Below are positions 7,029 through 14,910 of a DNA stretch of 64,000 nucleotides, one piece after another. The stretch covers positions 4,249,623-4,313,622 of the forward strand of contig OY282444.1 in the NCBI GenBank assembly GCA_958296125.1. The letters run 5' to 3'. A program made the translations under genes and the position numbers. The DNA is from an uncultured Poribacteria bacterium (GTDB taxonomy: Bacteria > Poribacteria > WGA-4E > PCPOR2b). The notes beneath the pieces were generated by a model. The model did no database searches, was not told the origin of the DNA, and saw only the letters and a program-made list of their open reading frames with translations. Each line of letters begins with the position of its first letter. The first letter of the stretch is position 1.

Positions 7029-9365
7029 ATGCTCTTCCAATTCCTTTCTTATTGGCAATCCCTTTCTTATTGGTGCTGGTTTGCTGCGTTGACGTTCCTC
7101 GCGTTGATTCTTGCGAATACCCCCCTGTTTAATCTCCTCGCATTTGAGTTTTGTGCGGCTCTGGCTTTCGGCGTTTCATTCGCGGGCGCGCATACGGCTG
7201 TAACGATTGTGGGCAACCTGAGATATCGCACCCAATCGCTGAAGGGCACCGCCGCTCAGGTGGTGATGTCGACTTTCTGGCGAGCGTTTGGGGCCAACCT
7301 GACATTGCTGGTCGCACCGTTAATCATCATTTTGTTGAATGCGTTCCGTGTCAAAAATTGCGATTTTTTGGAAGGGTTCGCATTCTTTCTCCTCTTGCCG
7401 GTGGTCAGTTGTGCTTATGCCACTGCCTTAGGCATGTTCTTCGGGTTATGGTTAAAGCGACGTTGGAGGGCGTATCTCGCGTATCTCGGCTATATCTTTG
7501 CCACCCTCCTCGCCCTCGCCTACAATCTTATCTTTCACCCCCCCGTCTTCGGCTACCATTCAACCTTTGGTTACTTCCCGGGGCCCATCTATGATGAGCG
7601 TATTGTGATATCGAGCACCCTGCTAATCGCGCGGGGCACAACGCTGCTGTTGGCGTGGATTTTCCTATCGCTTGTAATCAACACGTTGGAGGTTGGCAAG
7701 CATACCCGATTGGAACCGACGCTCTATTGGCAAAAGCTCTACCGATTCAAGCTCCGATTTTCAGACCTGAACCATCGGATTCGCTTCCTCGCGCTGATAA
7801 TTCTGTTTGGGCTCATCTACCTGTTTTGTGGAGAGCTAGGGTTGCGTCCGACGCGAGGATATATTGAGGGCAAATTAGGGGGGCTGAAGGAGACCGCGCA
7901 TTTCAAAATCTACTATGAGAAGGGCTCAAAGGTTGAAAGGGAGATAGAATGGATTGCACAGGACCACGAGTTTCGCTATGCACAGTTAATCCGTTACTTC
8001 CAGATCCAACCGACTCAGAAGGTTCGATCCTATATCTACACGTCGCCTGCACAGAAGAAGCGGCTCGTCGGGGCGCGAGGCACATCAGTTGAAGATCCGC
8101 TTGGCTACGGCTTTCATATCAACTACGAGGATTTTCCCCATCCGGTCATGAAGCATGAGTTGGCACACGCTTTGACCGCGGATTGGCATCCGATTCTGAA
8201 GGTAAGCCTCAAAATTGGGCTGCATGAAGGGGTCGCCGTTGCCGCGGATTGGGATGAAGGAAAGTTGACGGCACATCAGTGGAGTCGGGCGATGCAACAG
8301 TTAGGAATTGCCCCAAAGCTGAACCAGATCATCGGGCTCGGTTTTTGGACACAAGCCTCGTCGCGGAGTTATACGTTGGCGGGGTCTTTCGTGCGCTTTC
8401 TCATTGAAAGATATGGGGTTGAAAAGGCTAGGCGCGTCTTTCCAACGGGGAATTTCAAGAAGGTTTACAATAAACCCTTAGTAGCACTTGAACGGGAGTG
8501 GAAGGGATTTCTGGAAACGGTGACGCTGACGGAAGCAGATTTGGAAATCGCAGCACACCGTTTCAAACGCCCAAGTATCTTCCATAAACCGTGTGCCCAT
8601 GAAATCGCTCAACGCTCTTCCGATGCGTGGCGGGCGTATCGCCGAACGGATATGCACACCGCGATTCGTCTGTTTGAACAGGTCTACCAATTTGATCCCG
8701 ATAATCCGCGCCATCTGCGGGGCCTGATGTATGCACACTATCAAACGGGCGATTACCTCTCAACCGTGGAGTGGGCATCGAGAATTATCGCGCACCCCAA
8801 AGCCAGTGTGAGGCGGGTGGCGGAGGCGAAAAATGTGGAGGGGAATGTCTACTGGCAGCAAGGGGAGCGTGAGGCCGCTAGGGCACGGTATCAAGAGGTC
8901 TTTACCCTTCACGCTTCTGATTCCCTTGACCGGGAGACACAAGCCAAGCTCGCAACACTGGCCCTCAATTCTCCTGACGTGGAGAATAAAATCAGGCAGG
9001 TCCTCATCGGTCAGTCATCCAACCGACTCAGAATGACCCTGCTCCACGAGGTGGTTAATGCGTTGCCAGAGTGGGGGTTGGGGCACTATCTTATCGGGCG
9101 ACAACTCTATTTTGATCGGGAGTATGCCGCATCAAATCAGTATTTATCGAACGCTGCTGCTATGGGATTGCCACACCAGAATCTAGCGATCGAGAATATG
9201 AGGCTCATCGGCATGAATGCCTATCGACTTGGGCAATATGAGGCGGCTATTAAACAATTTCGTCGAATCGCTGCCGATAGTGCGCTGCCCCTTGGAACGA
9301 TTCAGAGCGCAACAGATTGGATTGAACGGTGTGAATGGGCAACTGAGCAATTAACTCGACAGTAG
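7029..9365 (+). CDS. Polytopic membrane zinc metallopeptidase with C-terminal TPR-like repeats
   Basis: This 778-residue protein has three parts. Residues 1-270 contain about six hydrophobic segments. The middle part holds a gluzincin-type zinc site: HELAH at 376-380 and a glutamate at 400 within GLHEGVAVAAD, 20 residues after the second histidine. The last ~250 residues are helical TPR-like repeats (for example AIRLFEQVYQFDPDNP). It probably sits in the inner membrane with the peptidase and repeats on one face, and cleaves an unknown protein. AAGGA precedes the ATG. It lies about 30 bases after the DUF4058 gene and is probably cotranscribed with it. It converges on the oxidoreductase at 9389 with a 23-base gap. 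The substrate cannot be inferred. Confidence 0.75.
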   Translation: MLFQFLSYWQSLSYWCWFAALTFLALILANTPLFNLLAFEFCAALAFGVSFAGAHTAVTIVGNLRYRTQSLKGTAAQVVMSTFWRAFGANLTLLVAPLIIILLNAFRVKNCDFLEGFAFFLLLPVVSCAYATALGMFFGLWLKRRWRAYLAYLGYIFATLLALAYNLIFHPPVFGYHSTFGYFPGPIYDERIVISSTLLIARGTTLLLAWIFLSLVINTLEVGKHTRLEPTLYWQKLYRFKLRFSDLNHRIRFLALIILFGLIYLFCGELGLRPTRGYIEGKLGGLKETAHFKIYYEKGSKVEREIEWIAQDHEFRYAQLIRYFQIQPTQKVRSYIYTSPAQKKRLVGARGTSVEDPLGYGFHINYEDFPHPVMKHELAHALTADWHPILKVSLKIGLHEGVAVAADWDEGKLTAHQWSRAMQQLGIAPKLNQIIGLGFWTQASSRSYTLAGSFVRFLIERYGVEKARRVFPTGNFKKVYNKPLVALEREWKGFLETVTLTEADLEIAAHRFKRPSIFHKPCAHEIAQRSSDAWRAYRRTDMHTAIRLFEQVYQFDPDNPRHLRGLMYAHYQTGDYLSTVEWASRIIAHPKASVRRVAEAKNVEGNVYWQQGEREAARARYQEVFTLHASDSLDRETQAKLATLALNSPDVENKIRQVLIGQSSNRLRMTLLHEVVNALPEWGLGHYLIGRQLYFDREYAASNQYLSNAAAMGLPHQNLAIENMRLIGMNAYRLGQYEAAIKQFRRIAADSALPLGTIQSATDWIERCEWATEQLTRQ

Positions 9366-9388
9366 CAAACGATTTAGGAATTATCTCC

Positions 9389-10471
9389 TTATCGACTTAC
9401 GGGCGACCGGGTGATGTATGCTTTAGTGATGTCAATAATAAGCGCGATATCGTGGCGTGCCTCTACGATTGAAGCACGTGAGGGAGTGCCCTGGGTGATA
9501 CTCTTGCGGAAGTAACGCAGCTCACGGGTGAACCCGCTTTCCCATGGGATTGCTGGTTCCTTGTAGTAGCTGTTCCCCTCCGCATCAATGCCCTGCACAA
9601 CTAATTTCGTAAGGACCCGTCGTGAAAAACCTGTTGGGTAGGAGAGGAGGACTCGCTTCTCTTCGCTGTATATCTCAAGGGTCTGCTTAAAATCCCACAA
9701 CTTGTTAAGGTCCACTCGACTGACGACACACCGCGCTCCGTTGGGGTATTCCAAGATGGTGGTTATGGCTCGGCGGTCATTCCAAATCTCCGTGCTGATG
9801 ACGGCACTCGGCACCCCTAGCATGGTTCGTAAGCTGTAGAGGTCGTGGATGAGGCCGTAGGCGATGCCGCAGGATTCAGCAGCCTCGAAGAGGTCCCCAA
9901 AGGCTTCGCGCCGCGCTGCTCGGGACGCTGCTTGTCGTTCCGCCATGACACTGGGGGGTAGATCATTAAACCGCTTGACCTTGAAATGGCTCAGGTGGAG
10001 CTCGTTACTTGGGTGCAGGTGATTGGTCTGCACAAATCGGATTGGACCCATGGTATCCACTTCGCGCTTCGCTAATTCAAAGGCGGGTTCGTATATCTTC
10101 ATGTATCCCGCTTGACCCACCTTCCCCGCTTTTCGCGCTGCATCAATCATGGCATCGGCTTCCTGCAAGGAGGCACAGATGGGCTTTTCAATGAAAACAT
10201 GCTTTCCTGCCTCGAAGGCTTGCACCGCTGCCTCAGTTTTGGGATCGGTGTGACAGAGCAGGACCGCGTCGATGTCCGCCGCCAGCAGGTCCCGCATATC
10301 GGTCACATATTGGGGAATCTTGAACCGTTGGGCGACATATTGTGCCTGTCCCGGTGATACATCGCAGACGATGGGCACTTCAAATTCGTCGTCAAGTTCA
10401 AGTAGATTGGGAAGATGCTGAACCTGAGCGATTGCACCGCAGCCGACAACGCCGATTCGGACTGTTGACAT
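9389..10471 (-). CDS. Gfo/Idh/MocA family oxidoreductase
   Basis: This 360-residue NAD(P)-dependent sugar or sugar-acid dehydrogenase has the Rossmann motif GVVGCGAIAQ at its N-terminus and the family EKPICAS motif, whose lysine is catalytic, near residue 95. The C-terminal domain is the usual alpha/beta dimerisation half. The start at 10471 is chosen over an ATG five codons earlier, because the GGAGGG Shine-Dalgarno lies between the two. It is the last gene of the minus-strand catabolic block and follows the cupin gene by 26 bases. The substrate is unknown; by context it could act on a product of the monooxygenase or dehydratase upstream. Confidence 0.88.
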   Translation of the reverse strand: MSTVRIGVVGCGAIAQVQHLPNLLELDDEFEVPIVCDVSPGQAQYVAQRFKIPQYVTDMRDLLAADIDAVLLCHTDPKTEAAVQAFEAGKHVFIEKPICASLQEADAMIDAARKAGKVGQAGYMKIYEPAFELAKREVDTMGPIRFVQTNHLHPSNELHLSHFKVKRFNDLPPSVMAERQAASRAARREAFGDLFEAAESCGIAYGLIHDLYSLRTMLGVPSAVISTEIWNDRRAITTILEYPNGARCVVSRVDLNKLWDFKQTLEIYSEEKRVLLSYPTGFSRRVLTKLVVQGIDAEGNSYYKEPAIPWESGFTRELRYFRKSITQGTPSRASIVEARHDIALIIDITKAYITRSPVSR

Positions 10472-10497
10472 GGGATTTCCCTCCATTCTTTAGGAGT

Positions 10498-11151
10498 TTA
10501 ACGATAGGTGTGAAGCGATCCGGCTCGCGGGGCGAGCGTATTCCACTCTGTCGCCAATTCATGGACCTTTTTGAAGGTTTCCAACAAAGGTTGCCACATC
10601 ACATTTCGGATCTCAGCAGCAGCGTGCTCGTCCCCTGCCGCCAACGCCTGTTTGAGAGCAGCCGCCATCTGCCCCTGGATCTGGGCACTATTCTGCGCCA
10701 TATCTGCTACTGACCGCGCCATATCAACGTGGTGATCAATAAGTGCCTCAATCGGCGTGGTAGCATCCGTCGCAGTGTCATAATCGCTGGACGGTCTGAA
10801 TTGGGGAGGGAGTCGTTCCCCGTCGTCAGAATACTGGGTATGGGTCGGTTGGATGTGGGGTGTCACCGAGAGGTACATATACACCGGCTCGTCCCCAAGG
10901 ACCCGCACGGAATGAGGTTCGTCCGCGAGGGCGTAACACATTTGCCCGGGCCCTAGCTCTTTGGTTTCGCCGCTGATCCGGAACTCCACTCGTCCCGATA
11001 GAATGATAAAAATCTCATGCCCCAAATCGTGGGTGTGAAATTTATCAAGCGAGCCCGGGCCCGGTTCCATGCGACAAAAACGGGCTCGTATCTGCGGGGT
11101 CACCAAGATATTGCGAATGTCCTTGCGACAATCATAGACAGTGAAACCCAT
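10498..11151 (-). CDS. Cupin-domain protein
   Basis: The 217-residue product carries one cupin barrel in its first half: the metal-binding motif 1 reads HTHDLGHEIFIILSG and motif 2 is near DEPHSVRV. The second half is helical and alanine-rich, with no recognised domain. The ATG at 11151 has a perfect AGGAGG before it. A longer open frame runs upstream through a 24-bp tandem repeat, which is not believable as coding. The gene lies between the flavin reductase and the Gfo/Idh/MocA gene on the same strand. Cupins in such clusters are isomerases, dioxygenases or ligand sensors; the exact role is not known. Confidence 0.75.
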   Translation of the reverse strand: MGFTVYDCRKDIRNILVTPQIRARFCRMEPGPGSLDKFHTHDLGHEIFIILSGRVEFRISGETKELGPGQMCYALADEPHSVRVLGDEPVYMYLSVTPHIQPTHTQYSDDGERLPPQFRPSSDYDTATDATTPIEALIDHHVDMARSVADMAQNSAQIQGQMAAALKQALAAGDEHAAAEIRNVMWQPLLETFKKVHELATEWNTLAPRAGSLHTYR

Positions 11152-11246
11152 GGTTCTTTCCTCCTGAATAGGTTCATTTAATTCTTCGATCCGTGCCGAG
11201 ACCAGGGAGCCCAGGGAGACCAGGGACGGGGCAAGATGCCCCCCGC

Positions 11247-11342
11247 CCCGATAGATCGGGATGAAGACCCCCCGATGGATCGGGATGAGGACACCCCGAT
11301 GGATCGGGATGAAGACCCCCCGATGGATCGGGATGAGGACAC
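11247..11342. repeat. 24-bp tandem repeat, four units
   Basis: Four units of 24 bp start near 11247, 11271, 11295 and 11319. Each contains CCCGAT-nn-ATCGGG, a short palindrome, followed by GATGAAGACC or GATGAGGACA. The two endings alternate, so the array is really two 48-bp units. It lies between the flavin reductase and the cupin gene. A shorter GAGACCAGGGA direct repeat lies just beside it near 11200-11225. Mobile or regulatory function is unknown. Confidence 0.85.
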
Positions 11343-11377
11343 TTGCGGGGGGATTGAAGGGGGCAGGTTGGAACGGA

Positions 11378-11863
11378 CTACCCCCCAAAATTTGACAGTT
11401 GAGCATACTGCCCACTGTAGAAGATAAGCGGCTGGCCCTCATACGTCTCACCTGCAACAGGTTCACCGATAAACATATCGTGGTCGCCAGCGGGAGCTAC
11501 CTCAACAACCCGACAGTCCACATAAGCAAGCGCATCAACGAAAATGGGAGCCCCGGTTTCTGCCGCAGTCAGCTTTAGGTCTGAAAAATCTTTGGGGCCC
11601 GGTGCCGCAAACCGACGGGAAATATCCTCTTGGTCCTGCTTCAGCACATTTATCGCGTAACACTGACCCTGTGTTAAGTGTCCGTGCATATTGCTCTGGC
11701 AGTCTACGGAAACCACAAGCAGCGGTGGATCGAGCGATAGAGACATGACCGCGTTTGCCGTCATACCCGAAATTTGCTCGCCATACCGTGTTGTGACGAC
11801 AGTGACACCCGTTGCAAAGCGGCCCATAATCTGCCTTTGAAGCATCGGATCGAACGCCATCAT
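11378..11863 (-). CDS. Flavin reductase domain protein (FMN-binding split barrel)
   Basis: The 161-residue protein matches the flavin reductase-like family, which reduces FMN or FAD with NAD(P)H. Family features are RFATGVTVVTT near the start, SGMTANAVMSLSLDPPLL, the FSDLK segment and the GDHDMFIGEP strand near the end. The start is ATG at 11863 or the adjacent ATG at 11860; AAGGAGG precedes both. It lies 18 bases downstream of the luciferase-like monooxygenase gene, so the two form a two-component flavin-dependent monooxygenase: the reductase supplies reduced flavin and the LLM protein oxygenates the substrate. Confidence 0.88.
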   Translation of the reverse strand: MMAFDPMLQRQIMGRFATGVTVVTTRYGEQISGMTANAVMSLSLDPPLLVVSVDCQSNMHGHLTQGQCYAINVLKQDQEDISRRFAAPGPKDFSDLKLTAAETGAPIFVDALAYVDCRVVEVAPAGDHDMFIGEPVAGETYEGQPLIFYSGQYAQLSNFGG

Positions 11864-11881
11864 TCTCCTCCTTGTCTGCGC

Positions 11882-12958
11882 TTAAATGGTTGGCAGCGCG
11901 GGGACAACCGCTTCCGCTAGCAACTCTTGGGAACGTCTCCACGTGGTTCTCTCGTCCCAGTCATGTGTAATCATCAGCAGTGTGCCAAATCCACCGGACT
12001 GCTCCCATATCTCCTCAAGCCGACGGATACACTCAGCCACGTCCCCGATGATACAGATGTTCTTGAGCACATATTCTGGTGTTACTGCGTCATCGGGGAA
12101 ATCGGGGTCATGCTTCAGAATATTGAGCATATTTGCCTTCGTCAGAACCGTGATCAGGTAATCATACGCACCGATGAAGCTGCCGTTGATTGCGTGCTCC
12201 CATGCCGCTTCGGTTGATTCTCCGACAAAGATGCTGCGCGAGATGCGCCAGTTGGAACGATTAGGTGCGGGCAGCCCTGCATCCGCAGCACCGGCGCAAT
12301 AAGTTTCCCAATGATTCTCAAGGGTTATTCCCGGCACTAGGTTCGTGCTTATGGGTATAAAACCGCGCTGGCCGGCTGTCCGGGCTGCCATCGAATTTCC
12401 TCTGACAATGCTCATGGCGACCGGCGGATGGGGTTTCTGGTAAGGTTGGAGCAGCACCCCAATTCCACGCTCGTGATCGAGGGTTTCCAGTTTTATATTC
12501 CAGAAATCCCCTTTGAATTCAAAAGGGGGGTCGGTTTGCCACAACTTGAGGATAGTGTCAATTGCCTCCACGGTCATCAATCCTTGCGTTTTTGGGTCGG
12601 GCAGATCAAACAATCCCCAATCGGTCGCGACTCCGCCTTGTCCAAAGCCACAGTTGAGACGGCCCCGGGAGAGGTGATCCAGAAACGCGAGGCGGACTGC
12701 GGTGTTGACCGGATGATGCTGCGGAATAATCGACACACCGGTGCCGAGGCGGATGTGCTTCGTGCGAGGCAATACGTTGCCGATGAACACATCGTTAGAT
12801 GGGATGGGTTCCCATGCGACCGTGTGGTGCTGGCCAATCCATGCTTCGGTAAATCCCAATTCATCAGCGAGAACGATTAAATCAATGTCCTCTTCAAAAC
12901 ACTCCGTCCGGTCTTTCTCCGGGGGGTGCAGTGGCATCATAAACGCGCCTAATTTCAT
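11882..12958 (-). CDS. Luciferase-like (LLM) flavin-dependent monooxygenase
   Basis: This 358-residue TIM-barrel monooxygenase resembles the limonene 1,2-monooxygenase-like branch of the bacterial luciferase family: FMMPLHPPEKDR at the N-terminus, EAWIGQHHT near 43, RLGTGVSIIPQHHP and DHLSRGRLNCGFGQG. The ATG at 12958 is chosen because GGGAGG falls between it and an ATG five codons upstream. It is followed 18 bases later by a flavin reductase gene, its likely partner. It should use reduced flavin and oxygen to oxidise a small organic substrate. The substrate is not known; terpene, sulfonate or sugar-derived compounds are all possible for this superfamily. Confidence 0.88.
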   Translation of the reverse strand: MKLGAFMMPLHPPEKDRTECFEEDIDLIVLADELGFTEAWIGQHHTVAWEPIPSNDVFIGNVLPRTKHIRLGTGVSIIPQHHPVNTAVRLAFLDHLSRGRLNCGFGQGGVATDWGLFDLPDPKTQGLMTVEAIDTILKLWQTDPPFEFKGDFWNIKLETLDHERGIGVLLQPYQKPHPPVAMSIVRGNSMAARTAGQRGFIPISTNLVPGITLENHWETYCAGAADAGLPAPNRSNWRISRSIFVGESTEAAWEHAINGSFIGAYDYLITVLTKANMLNILKHDPDFPDDAVTPEYVLKNICIIGDVAECIRRLEEIWEQSGGFGTLLMITHDWDERTTWRRSQELLAEAVVPALPTI

Positions 12959-13164
12959 TTTATGACCTCCCATGGTTGTATCTGTTGTGGCTGAAGTTTC
13001 GGCACCTATATGTAATGTGTAGTTATCGGTGCACGGCCGAACAATCGCTGGGCACCTAAATGGTGTTAAGCAGTAGATGCGCGGCGGGGCTTATACCACA
13101 GTATAATTTCTGTTAATCAACCCTGCATAGAGATATATTCGCGATTTCCTGCGAAGGAAGTGCA

Positions 13165-14121
13165 TCATGGTTCCTGAATCGCATCCAATCCTGCCAACTC
13201 ACGGAAGCGATTAAGCGTTTTCAAGATTCCCTGCTCCATCGTGTATTTGGGCGTGAACCTAACCTCTTGAGCGATTGGGGTTGCATCGTAATCCCATGAA
13301 ATTCCAAATACGCCCGGCTCAAGCGTAATCTGTGCATCAGGCATTAGCTTTTCTAAGTAAGCCACCCCTTCCTTCACTGGACGGATTCCACCTTTGACGT
13401 TGAAGACGCGCGTCCGCGTCGTCGGACAGGTGCAGGACATTACAATAGATCTGGACACATCTTCGACATATTGCCAGTCTATCGCATCGTCACCGAATGG
13501 AGAGACATAGGATTGTTCAAGCGCAACCGCTTCGATCATTTGCGTTGAGAATGAACTCATCCCTCGGGTCCGCCCGACACCGTAAACCGCTGTAAATCGG
13601 AGCCCTATTGTGTCTACACCGTAGTGATCAAAATAGTGTGCTGCATACCTTTCGTTAGTCGATTTGCACGCCCCGTAGATGAATTTTGGAAAATGGGGAG
13701 CGTCATTTTTAATCTGCTGGTAGTTGTAATCTTCTGGTGATCCAAAGACTGCGACGCTGCTTGCCCAGACAACTCGCTTGAGACCGAAGATTCGTGCTGC
13801 CTCGAACATATTAATTGTGCCTTCACATACGATTTTCAACGCTTGCGGTGGGTTAGCGTTGCACGCTGGCACCTGCCACGATGCGAGATGGATAATCCGA
13901 TCGATTTCGTGTTCTTGGACCGTTCGCAACACATGTGGGAGATCGGTGATATCCCCTTGGACAAAAGTAAATTGTTCAAGTTGTTCCGCTGTCAGCACCA
14001 TCTTGGGAATTGTAAAATCGGGTGCAAAATCGTATACCGTAATTTTTTCGCCGGCGTTCAGAAGGTCACGAATAACATAGGATCCAATGCACCCCATTCC
14101 ACCTGTTATTAAATATGCCAT
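13165..14121 (-). CDS. NAD-dependent epimerase/dehydratase (extended SDR)
   Basis: The 318-residue enzyme has the extended short-chain dehydrogenase signature: TGGMGCIGSYV at the N-terminus for NAD binding, an ASSVAVFG strand with the catalytic serine, and YGACK (YxxxK). It would act on a nucleotide-sugar or free sugar derivative. The ATG at 14121 is preferred over a start 17 codons earlier, because the family motif then begins at residue 5. A perfect 15-bp tandem duplication lies upstream at 14178-14207 and each copy holds a possible -10 hexamer. The gene is in the minus-strand catabolic block, about 130 bases after the Rieske gene. Confidence 0.85.
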   Translation of the reverse strand: MAYLITGGMGCIGSYVIRDLLNAGEKITVYDFAPDFTIPKMVLTAEQLEQFTFVQGDITDLPHVLRTVQEHEIDRIIHLASWQVPACNANPPQALKIVCEGTINMFEAARIFGLKRVVWASSVAVFGSPEDYNYQQIKNDAPHFPKFIYGACKSTNERYAAHYFDHYGVDTIGLRFTAVYGVGRTRGMSSFSTQMIEAVALEQSYVSPFGDDAIDWQYVEDVSRSIVMSCTCPTTRTRVFNVKGGIRPVKEGVAYLEKLMPDAQITLEPGVFGISWDYDATPIAQEVRFTPKYTMEQGILKTLNRFRELAGLDAIQEP

Positions 14122-14177
14122 AGACTTCAATTCCTCTCTTTTTTGCAGTTGTTCATAAAATTGATGAGGCACAGAGA

Positions 14178-14207
14178 TATTCTAATGCGTAGTATTCTAA
14201 TGCGTAG
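14178..14207. repeat. 15-bp perfect tandem duplication before the epimerase gene
   Basis: TATTCTAATGCGTAG occurs twice in direct succession (14178-14192 and 14193-14207). On the minus strand each copy carries TAGAAT, a possible -10 element, so the duplication may have doubled a promoter element. Confidence 0.85.
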
Positions 14208-14251
14208 TGCGTAAACCTCGCTAATTTTCCGTGTATCCTTGCTTGGTTTGC

Positions 14252-14578
14252 CTATCGATTGGTCTGGGGTGAATTGACATCGACAAGGATATCCTCGCCC
14301 TCAATCTTCACAGGATAGGTTGGGAGTATGTCCTGCTCTGGCCAGAGGCATTTTCCTGTCTTCACATCAAACTCCCACATGTGGAGCGGACACGTGACAA
14401 CGTTATCATCGAGAAATCCGTAGGTTAAAACTCCACCAAGATGCGGGCAGATGTTATTCATCGCGTAATAATTGCCATCAATGTTATATATACCAATGAA
14501 AACGCCATCGACCTTAACGCCGAGACAATCACCGGGCTGGACTTCAGTGGTTTCCGCAGCCTTTACAAACTGAGCCAT
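14252..14578 (-). CDS. Rieske [2Fe-2S] ferredoxin-like protein
   Basis: The 108-residue protein is a small soluble Rieske ferredoxin. The cluster ligands are C44 and H46 in CPHLGG and C63 and H66 in CPLHMWEF. It is similar in size to ferredoxins of aromatic-ring dioxygenases and to NirD-like subunits. AAAGGA precedes the ATG, and a plausible promoter is at 14634-14663. It lies in the catabolic block upstream of the epimerase. No oxygenase alpha subunit is seen nearby, so its electron acceptor is unknown. Confidence 0.9.
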   Translation of the reverse strand: MAQFVKAAETTEVQPGDCLGVKVDGVFIGIYNIDGNYYAMNNICPHLGGVLTYGFLDDNVVTCPLHMWEFDVKTGKCLWPEQDILPTYPVKIEGEDILVDVNSPQTNR

Positions 14579-14633
14579 TCGTATTCCTTTCTAATTTATT
14601 CTTCACACTTTACGTTTCGTGTGCAACCCCTTC

Positions 14634-14663
14634 ATTCTATCACGTTTCTCAATATTCCCTCAA
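14634..14663 (-). promoter_or_regulatory. Possible promoter of the Rieske gene
   Basis: On the minus strand TTGAGG (14658-14663) and TAGAAT (14634-14639) are 18 bases apart, about 55 bases before the ATG. Confidence 0.4.
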
Positions 14664-14910
14664 CCTAATTTCTTATACTGAATTTCGGAAAAAACAGCGG
14701 GAAAATCAAATGACATCATTCGTCAATTTTGTTGTGTATGGGAAGGACATGTAGGCAAGTTGGTGGGGAACCAGTCTCAGGCATCTTTGAGAATGACCTG
14801 CTATTTGAGGGGGCCCGCGAACCCCTCAAACAGCCGTCCTATAATCTCCTAACCTTTTGGTAATATCGCGCGTAATATCGCGCATTACGTTTCACGCATC
14901 ACATCCCTAT
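14664..14910. other. Non-coding stretch with a hairpin and a 12-bp tandem repeat
   Basis: No coding frame is convincing here. A perfect 9-bp hairpin, TTTGAGGGG / CCCCTCAAA with a 9-base loop, lies at 14804-14830. It has no U-rich tail in either direction, so it is not a standard terminator. GTAATATCGCGC is repeated in tandem at 14860-14883. Just after it, GCATTACGTTTCACG matches a motif seen at other gene borders. Confidence 0.6.

Noticed and set aside
7151-7594. 147-residue frame inside the metallopeptidase gene
   Set aside because: Off-frame reading of a real membrane-protein gene, rich in Cys, Arg and His as is typical for shadows.
11247-11342. The 24-bp repeats as a CRISPR array
   Set aside because: The units follow each other directly with no unique spacers, and no cas gene is present.
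11152-11466. N-terminal extension of the cupin gene (IPIHRG repeats)
   Set aside because: It is a translation of the tandem repeat; the AGGAGG before the ATG at 11151 fixes the start.
14804-14830. Hairpin as a rho-independent terminator
   Set aside because: The stem is perfect but no T-run follows on either strand.
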